Source of the DNA: an uncultured Hyphomicrobiales bacterium
GTDB taxonomy: Bacteria > Pseudomonadota > Alphaproteobacteria > Rhizobiales > Aestuariivirgaceae
Length of the DNA stretch: 41,081 bases
Assembly: GCA_903951595.1 (NCBI GenBank)
Contig: CAJBCQ010000029.1
Coordinates: 1-41,081, forward strand
Direction of reading: 5' to 3'
Under the pieces are notes generated by a model. The model did no database searches. It was not told where the DNA came from and was given only the letters and a program-made list of their open reading frames with translations. Below are positions 35,607 through 41,081 of the stretch, in pieces. The position numbers were made by a program, and so were the translations under genes. How positions within the stretch are numbered: the stretch's first letter is position 1; each line of letters starts with the position of its first letter.

Positions 35607-36725
35607 ATGCCCTATCTGCTCACCCCCGGCCCCCTCACCACCTCGCGCGGGGTCAAGCTTGCCATGCTGGCCGATTGGGGCAGCTGGGACCAGGAATTGC
35701 GCGAGGTGACAGCTGACATCCGGCGGCGGTTGCTCAAAATCGCCGGGGCGGACCATCATGAATGTGTGCTTTTGCAGGGTGCGGGAAGCTATGGCATTGA
35801 GGCTGCCCTTGGCAGTTTCACGCCTGCCGCACGCCATAAGACGCTGCTCGTCATCAACGGGGCTTATGGCGATCGTGCGGTGAAAATGATGACGCGGCTC
35901 AACCGCCCCTTCAGCGTGATCGACAAGGGCGACAGTGCCAAGCCGCTGGCGGCGGAGGTTGAAAAAGCCATCGCTGCCGATGCCACGATCACCACGGTTT
36001 TCGTGGTCCATTGCGAAACCACTTCGGGCCTTGTGAACCCGATTGAAGAAATCGCCGCTGTGGTGAAGGCCAAGAACAAGGTTTTCATTCTGGACGCGAT
36101 GAGCAGCTTTGGGGCGCTGGCCATCGACATGGCAAAGCTCAGTGTGGATGTTCTCATCTCCTCGGCCAATAAGTGTATCGAAGGGGTTCCGGGCTTTTGT
36201 TACGTCATCGCAGGGCGCGAACTGCTGAAAGCATCGGAAGGCAAAAGCCATTCGCTGGCACTCGATCTGTTCGACCAGTGGGCTTATATGGAAAAAACGG
36301 GCCAGTTCCGCTATACTCCGCCCACCCATGCGCTTGTCGCCTTTCATCAGGCACTGAAAGAGCATGAAATGGCGGGCGGTGCGCCTGGCCGGCTTCAGCG
36401 TTATGAGAAGAACCGCCTTGTGCTGTTGAAAGGCATGCGTGAATTGGGCTTTGCCACGCTGCTGCCAGAAAGCGAAATGGGGCCGATCATCCAGACCTTC
36501 CTAACGCCTGCCGACCCGGCTTTCGAATTCCAGCGTTTCTATGATGCGCTGAAAGAGCGGGGCTTTGTGATTTACCCCGGCAAGATCACCAAGCGATCCA
36601 GCTTCCGCATCGGCACGATTGGGCAGGTGGATGAGAATGTGATGCGCGCGCTGCTTGTCGCCATCCGCGAAGCATTGAAAGAAATGGGCGTCAAAAACAC
36701 CGCCCCTGCCGAGGCAAAGGAATGA
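35607..36725 (+). CDS. phnW: 2-aminoethylphosphonate--pyruvate transaminase
   Basis: MPYLLTPGPLTTSRGVKLAMLADWGSWD, LDAMSSFGALAIDMAKLSVDVLISSANKCIEGVPGF; SD ggagg before ATG 35607. Confidence 0.92.
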   Translation: MPYLLTPGPLTTSRGVKLAMLADWGSWDQELREVTADIRRRLLKIAGADHHECVLLQGAGSYGIEAALGSFTPAARHKTLLVINGAYGDRAVKMMTRLNRPFSVIDKGDSAKPLAAEVEKAIAADATITTVFVVHCETTSGLVNPIEEIAAVVKAKNKVFILDAMSSFGALAIDMAKLSVDVLISSANKCIEGVPGFCYVIAGRELLKASEGKSHSLALDLFDQWAYMEKTGQFRYTPPTHALVAFHQALKEHEMAGGAPGRLQRYEKNRLVLLKGMRELGFATLLPESEMGPIIQTFLTPADPAFEFQRFYDALKERGFVIYPGKITKRSSFRIGTIGQVDENVMRALLVAIREALKEMGVKNTAPAEAKE

Positions 36726-37966
36726 GCTTGATGAAAACGGTTTGTGTGAACGGGCGCGACTATGCGTGGCCCAAGCGTCCGCTTGTGGTGATTTGCTGCG
36801 ATGGCTCTGAGCCTGCCTATATGGAACAGGCTATGGCCAAGGGGCTGATGCCGAATTTGGCTAAGATCATCGCCAAGGGCGAGGATCGCCGTGGGCTTTC
36901 GGTCATCCCCAGTTTCACCAATCCCAACAATCTTTCCATCGTGACGGGCCGTCCGCCGGAAGTGCATGGCATTTCGGGCAATTATCTCATCGACCCGGAA
37001 ACGGGCGAAGAAGTGATGATGAATGATCCTAAATGGCTGCGCGCACCCACCATTTTCGCCGCTTTCCAGAAAGCCGGTGCCAGGATTTGCATGGTGACAG
37101 CCAAGGACAAGCTGCGGCTGCTGTTATCCAAGGGGCTGGTCTATGACGGCACGGCCATCGCCTTTTCTTCGGAGAAGGCGGATAAGGCCACATTGGTGGA
37201 TAATGGCATTGAGAATGTGCTGGCCTTCACGGGCAAGCCGCTGCCAGAGGTTTATTCCGGCGATCTATCCGAGTTTGTGTTCGCGGCGGGTGTGAAGCTG
37301 CTCAAGAGCTTCAAGCCGGATCTTATGTATCTTTCCACCACTGACTATATCCAGCACAAATACGCGCCCGGAACACCGGGGGCGGAAAGCTTTTATGCCA
37401 TGATGGATGGCTATTTGGGGGCGCTGGATCAAGCCGGGGCCATTATCGTGCTGACGGCTGATCACGGCATGAAGGACAAGCATCTGCCCGATGGATCACC
37501 GGATGTGGTCTATCTGCAAGATCATCTCGATGAATGGTTCGGCGCGGGTGCAACCAAGGTTATTCTGCCCATCACCGATCCTTATGTGGTCCATCACGGG
37601 GCGCTTGGCTCGTTTGCCACCGTGTATCTTTACGATGTGAACGAAGCTGATGCCACGCGGCGCATCAAGGGCTTGCCCGGCATGGATGGTGTGTTTGCCA
37701 AGGCCGAAGGGTGCAAGCGGTTTGAATTGCCGCCGGATCGGTTGGGGGATTTGATTATCGTTTCCGGTGGGCCGAACGGTTCCAAGGTCATCGGCACCAG
37801 TGCTAGCAAGCATGATCTGTCGGGGCTTAATGAACCCTTGCGCTCGCATGGCGGCATTACCGAGCAGACCATTCCCATCATCATCAATGCGAAAACCCAG
37901 GGGCTTGCCAAAACCTTGCGGAATTTCGATGCCTTCTCCATCGGCTGCAACCATATTGCGGAGTAA
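36722..37966 (+). CDS. phnA: Phosphonoacetate hydrolase
   Basis: VNGRDYAWPKRPLVVICCDGSEPAYMEQAMAKGLMPNLAKI, PSFTNPNNLSIVTGRPPEVHGISGNY, LTADHGMKDKH; in phnW-phnA-phnY order. Confidence 0.9.
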   Translation: MSLMKTVCVNGRDYAWPKRPLVVICCDGSEPAYMEQAMAKGLMPNLAKIIAKGEDRRGLSVIPSFTNPNNLSIVTGRPPEVHGISGNYLIDPETGEEVMMNDPKWLRAPTIFAAFQKAGARICMVTAKDKLRLLLSKGLVYDGTAIAFSSEKADKATLVDNGIENVLAFTGKPLPEVYSGDLSEFVFAAGVKLLKSFKPDLMYLSTTDYIQHKYAPGTPGAESFYAMMDGYLGALDQAGAIIVLTADHGMKDKHLPDGSPDVVYLQDHLDEWFGAGATKVILPITDPYVVHHGALGSFATVYLYDVNEADATRRIKGLPGMDGVFAKAEGCKRFELPPDRLGDLIIVSGGPNGSKVIGTSASKHDLSGLNEPLRSHGGITEQTIPIIINAKTQGLAKTLRNFDAFSIGCNHIAE

Positions 37967-37972
37967 AAGAAA

Positions 37973-39412
37973 ATGAAAATCATCCGTGAAAGCATGCGTA
38001 TCGGCGGCAAGAAGGTGGATGCCGACGATGTGATTGAGGTGCGCTATCCTTACACCAATGAAGTGATCGGCACGGTGCCAGCGGGCAATGCGGCCCATGC
38101 GCGCGAAGCCTTCCGCATCGCGGCTGCCTATAAGCCGAAGCTGACCCGCTATGAGCGGCAACGGATTTTGATCAAGACGGCTGAGATCATCCAAGCGCGC
38201 AAGGATGCGCTTTCGGATGTGTTGACCCTGGAGCTTGGCATTTCCAAGAAGGACTCGCTTTATGAATGTGGGCGGGCCTTTGATGTGTTCACGCTGGCGG
38301 GCCAGCTTTGTATTCTGGATGATGGGCAGATTTTCTCGTGTGATCTCACACCGCATGGAAAGTCACGTAAAATTTACACCAAGCGCGAGCCGGTGCGGGC
38401 CATTTCGGCTATCACACCGTTTAACCATCCGCTGAACATGGTGGCGCATAAGGTAGCACCTGCCATTGCTACGAATAATTGCGTGGTGTGCAAGCCCACG
38501 GAATTAACCCCGCTCACCGCCATTGCGCTGGCTGATATTCTGTATGAAGCGGGCTTGCCGGTTGAGATGTTCCAAGTCGTCACCGGCTGGCCCAAGGATA
38601 TTGGCGATGAGATGGTGACAAACCCAGATGCAGAGATCGTTACCTTCACAGGTGGCGTTACCGTTGGCAAAATCATTGCAGGCAAAGCGGCTTATAAGCG
38701 GGCCGCATTGGAATTAGGCGGCAATGATCCGCTGATTATTTGCGATGATTTGTCAGATGCTGATTTGGACAAGGCGGCGGAATTGGCGGTGGCCGGTGCC
38801 ACCAAAAATTCCGGCCAGCGTTGCACCGCCGTGAAGCGCATTTTGTGCATGGAAGCGGTCGCCGATAAGTTCGTGGCACTGGTTGTTGAAAAGGCCAAAA
38901 AGATCAAGTTTGGCGATCCCATGAACCCGGAAACGGATTTGGGCACCGTGGTGCATGAGCAGGCCGCCAAGCTTTTCGAAAAGCGCGTTTTCATGGCGGC
39001 AGAACAGGGCGCGAAGATTCTCTACAATCCCGGTAGGGTTGGTGCGGTTCTGCCGCCCATTGTGATTGATCATGTGGACCACCAGAGCGAATTGGTGATG
39101 GAGGAAACTTTTGGCCCCGTCATTCCCATTGTGCGGGTTCCCAATGATGACGCAAAAGTGATTGCCATTTCCAACTCCACGGCCTTTGGCCTTTCTTCAG
39201 GTGTTTGCACCAACCGACTTGATCGGATCACCCGCTATATCGAAGGGCTGGAAGTTGGCACTGTCAATATTTGGGAAGTGCCGGGTTACCGGATTGAAAT
39301 GTCGCCCTTTGGCGGGATCAAAGACTCAGGCAATGGTGTAAAGGAAGGGGTTCTTGAGGCCATGAAGTTCTTCACCAATGTGAAAACCTATTCCCTGCCC
39401 TGGCCGGGCTGA
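37973..39412 (+). CDS. phnY: Phosphonoacetaldehyde dehydrogenase (ALDH superfamily)
   Basis: [47 protein letters not shown]; operon context with phnW and phnA. Confidence 0.9.
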   Translation: MKIIRESMRIGGKKVDADDVIEVRYPYTNEVIGTVPAGNAAHAREAFRIAAAYKPKLTRYERQRILIKTAEIIQARKDALSDVLTLELGISKKDSLYECGRAFDVFTLAGQLCILDDGQIFSCDLTPHGKSRKIYTKREPVRAISAITPFNHPLNMVAHKVAPAIATNNCVVCKPTELTPLTAIALADILYEAGLPVEMFQVVTGWPKDIGDEMVTNPDAEIVTFTGGVTVGKIIAGKAAYKRAALELGGNDPLIICDDLSDADLDKAAELAVAGATKNSGQRCTAVKRILCMEAVADKFVALVVEKAKKIKFGDPMNPETDLGTVVHEQAAKLFEKRVFMAAEQGAKILYNPGRVGAVLPPIVIDHVDHQSELVMEETFGPVIPIVRVPNDDAKVIAISNSTAFGLSSGVCTNRLDRITRYIEGLEVGTVNIWEVPGYRIEMSPFGGIKDSGNGVKEGVLEAMKFFTNVKTYSLPWPG

Positions 39413-39435
39413 ACCCATAAGAAGGCGGGTGGGAT

Positions 39436-41081
39436 TTGACTTCTGGGGCATTGGTTATCGTCAATCTGATGGGGGGTGTTGCCCTTCTTCTGTGGGGCGT
39501 GCGGATGGTACGCACGGGAATTTTGCGCGCTTGGGGCGATGGCCTCAACCATTTCATCTCGCATAATCTCACCAATCGTGTTTCGGCCTTGGGTGCTGGG
39601 CTTGGCACCACCTTGCTGGTGCAGTCTGGCACGGCCACGGCGTTGATCCTGACCGGACTTGCGGCTAATTCGAGCATTGAGGCGGCACGCGGGCTTGCCG
39701 TGTTGTTGGGGGCCGATATTGGCTCGGCGCTTGTCGCTGCCCTGTTTGCCACCACGGGCACATCGCTTTCCGGCTGGATTGCTCCCATTCTGTTATTCAC
39801 CGGCTATGCCTTATTCAGCCGCGCCACGGAATTCCGTCCACGCAATTTGGGCCGCACTTTGCTGGGGCTGGGGCTGGTGTTCATGGCTTTGAAGCTCGTT
39901 GTGGCCGCTTCTGCACCCTTGCGTGATGCAACGCTGTTTCATGATGTGCTGACCACGATTGCGCGTGAGCCTATGCTTGCCTTCCTGTCGGGTGCCGTGG
40001 TGACATGGCTGAGCTATTCGAGCCTCGCGGTCATTCTGCTCGTCGCTTCGTTTCTTGCCAGTGGCAGCTTGGATATGGCGGGGGCTGTGGCGCTGATGCT
40101 GGGCATCAATCTGGGTGCTGGGCTTCCTGCATTATCGGCAACAGCAGGCCAACCGCCATCCGTGCGGCGCATGCCGCTTGCCAATTTCTTGGCGCGCGGG
40201 TTGCTGGCGGTGCTCATTCTCATTTTCACGCGCGACATTGCCCAGTTACTGAATGGCTGGTCTATCTATCCCGTGCATCAGCTGGCGGCTCTGCATGTGG
40301 CGTTCAATATCTGTGTCGCCATCGTGTTCCTGCCATTTGCCGGGCCGATCATGCGTGGCACCGCCCAGTTGCTGCCCGATGTGAAACAGGCTGAGGATAC
40401 GCTCAAAGCCCCGCGCTATCTCGACCGCGTGGCGCTTGCCACACCAGCCGTTGCCCTTTCCAATGCCGCCCATGAAACAATCCGCATGGTCGAATTGCTG
40501 GAGCGGATGCTGAAGCTCGCCACCGATGCGCTCAAGACGGGAAGTCTGGAGACGTTGAAATCGGTGAAGCAGACGGATGGGCTTATCAATAGCTATCACC
40601 ATGAGATTCATGGCTATCTGGAAGACTTATCGCAGAAAGACATCGACAGTGTGGAAGGCCGGCAGGCCTTGGAGATCATGCTCTATGTGAGCAATCTGGA
40701 ACATGCGGGTGATCTCATCGAATTGAACCTGTGCGATCGCATCAAGGCGAAGGTGAAGGAGTCCATCACCTTCACGCCGAAGGAACAGCAATCCATCAAC
40801 GCCTTGGCGGCCATTTTGCTGGCCAGTTTGACAATCGCAAGCGGAGTGGTGGCATCGAGTGATCTGGGGGCGGCACGGCGGCTTATCGTGCAGAAGGACA
40901 AGTTCCGTATCATCGAAAACAAGATCATCGACGCGCATTTCCGCGCGCCGCGTGAAAAAGGCGGCAAGGTTTTGCGGCGGCGCGCCTTGTTCATCGACAT
41001 GGTGCGCGATTTGCATACCATCCATTCGCATATCACCGCGGCTGCTTATCCAATCGTGGACGCAGCAGGCCTGCTGCGGGA
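39436..41081 (+). CDS. Na/Pi cotransporter family protein with PhoU-like C-terminus, 3'-truncated by window edge
   Basis: Open frame to window end, absent from the supplied ORF track (no stop): LVIVNLMGGVALLLWGVRMVRTGILRAWGDGLNHFISHNLTNRVSALGAGLGTTLLVQSGTATALILTG...; candidate starts TTG 39436, TTG 39451, ATG 39469. Confidence 0.85.
   Translation, partial: MTSGALVIVNLMGGVALLLWGVRMVRTGILRAWGDGLNHFISHNLTNRVSALGAGLGTTLLVQSGTATALILTGLAANSSIEAARGLAVLLGADIGSALVAALFATTGTSLSGWIAPILLFTGYALFSRATEFRPRNLGRTLLGLGLVFMALKLVVAASAPLRDATLFHDVLTTIAREPMLAFLSGAVVTWLSYSSLAVILLVASFLASGSLDMAGAVALMLGINLGAGLPALSATAGQPPSVRRMPLANFLARGLLAVLILIFTRDIAQLLNGWSIYPVHQLAALHVAFNICVAIVFLPFAGPIMRGTAQLLPDVKQAEDTLKAPRYLDRVALATPAVALSNAAHETIRMVELLERMLKLATDALKTGSLETLKSVKQTDGLINSYHHEIHGYLEDLSQKDIDSVEGRQALEIMLYVSNLEHAGDLIELNLCDRIKAKVKESITFTPKEQQSINALAAILLASLTIASGVVASSDLGAARRLIVQKDKFRIIENKIIDAHFRAPREKGGKVLRRRALFIDMVRDLHTIHSHITAAAYPIVDAAGLLR

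Noticed and set aside
35532-36365. 277-aa minus-strand ORF
   Set aside because: Antisense to phnW, whose frame has clear transaminase motifs.
37496-38356. 286-aa minus-strand ORF
   Set aside because: Antisense to phnA/phnY; no recognisable motifs.
40627-41031. Minus-strand 134-aa and 117-aa ORFs near the window end
   Set aside because: Antisense to the truncated Na/Pi cotransporter frame, which is missing from the ORF track only because it has no stop within the window.

Overview
This 41 kb window looks like an alphaproteobacterium-type chromosome segment (taxon not determined). It has no rRNA, tRNA, CRISPR array or transposase that I could see. The most unusual part is bp 1-13,650, a dense signalling island. 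It holds two NCS2-type (xanthine/uracil family) permeases that both carry a C-terminal ~130-aa soluble domain resembling a degenerate HATPase/anti-sigma-factor fold. Between them lie two partner-switching sets (STAS proteins, RsbW/slr1658-like ATPases, two SpoIIE/RsbU-type phosphatases), a STAS-like/UbiE-type methyltransferase fusion, an orphan acetolactate decarboxylase, a GPP34 (GOLPH3-like) protein, and a Na/Pi-cotransporter-PhoU protein overlapping a 4-helix-bundle-like membrane protein. No sigma factor is visible, so the output is unknown; this is my candidate for an undescribed system. A second unit (13.9-17.2 kb) has two divergent genes for exported Asp-rich proteins, one with a 12-bp tandem repeat encoding DDSS and one PepSY-like, beside a PhoPQ-like two-component system. 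The divergent promoter region contains two mirror-image copies of CTGACAG-N4-CTGAC, a strong candidate operator. The rest is mostly ordinary metabolism and transport: FAH, SDR and ferredoxin-reductase genes, epmA/efp, MgtC, Csp, a P-type ATPase, thiN plus a TPP riboswitch and thiBPQ, an MBL hydrolase, a tandem repeat block, a phnWAY phosphonate operon with a divergent LysR gene, and a second Na/Pi cotransporter running off the end. All calls come from reading the translations; no database search was run.
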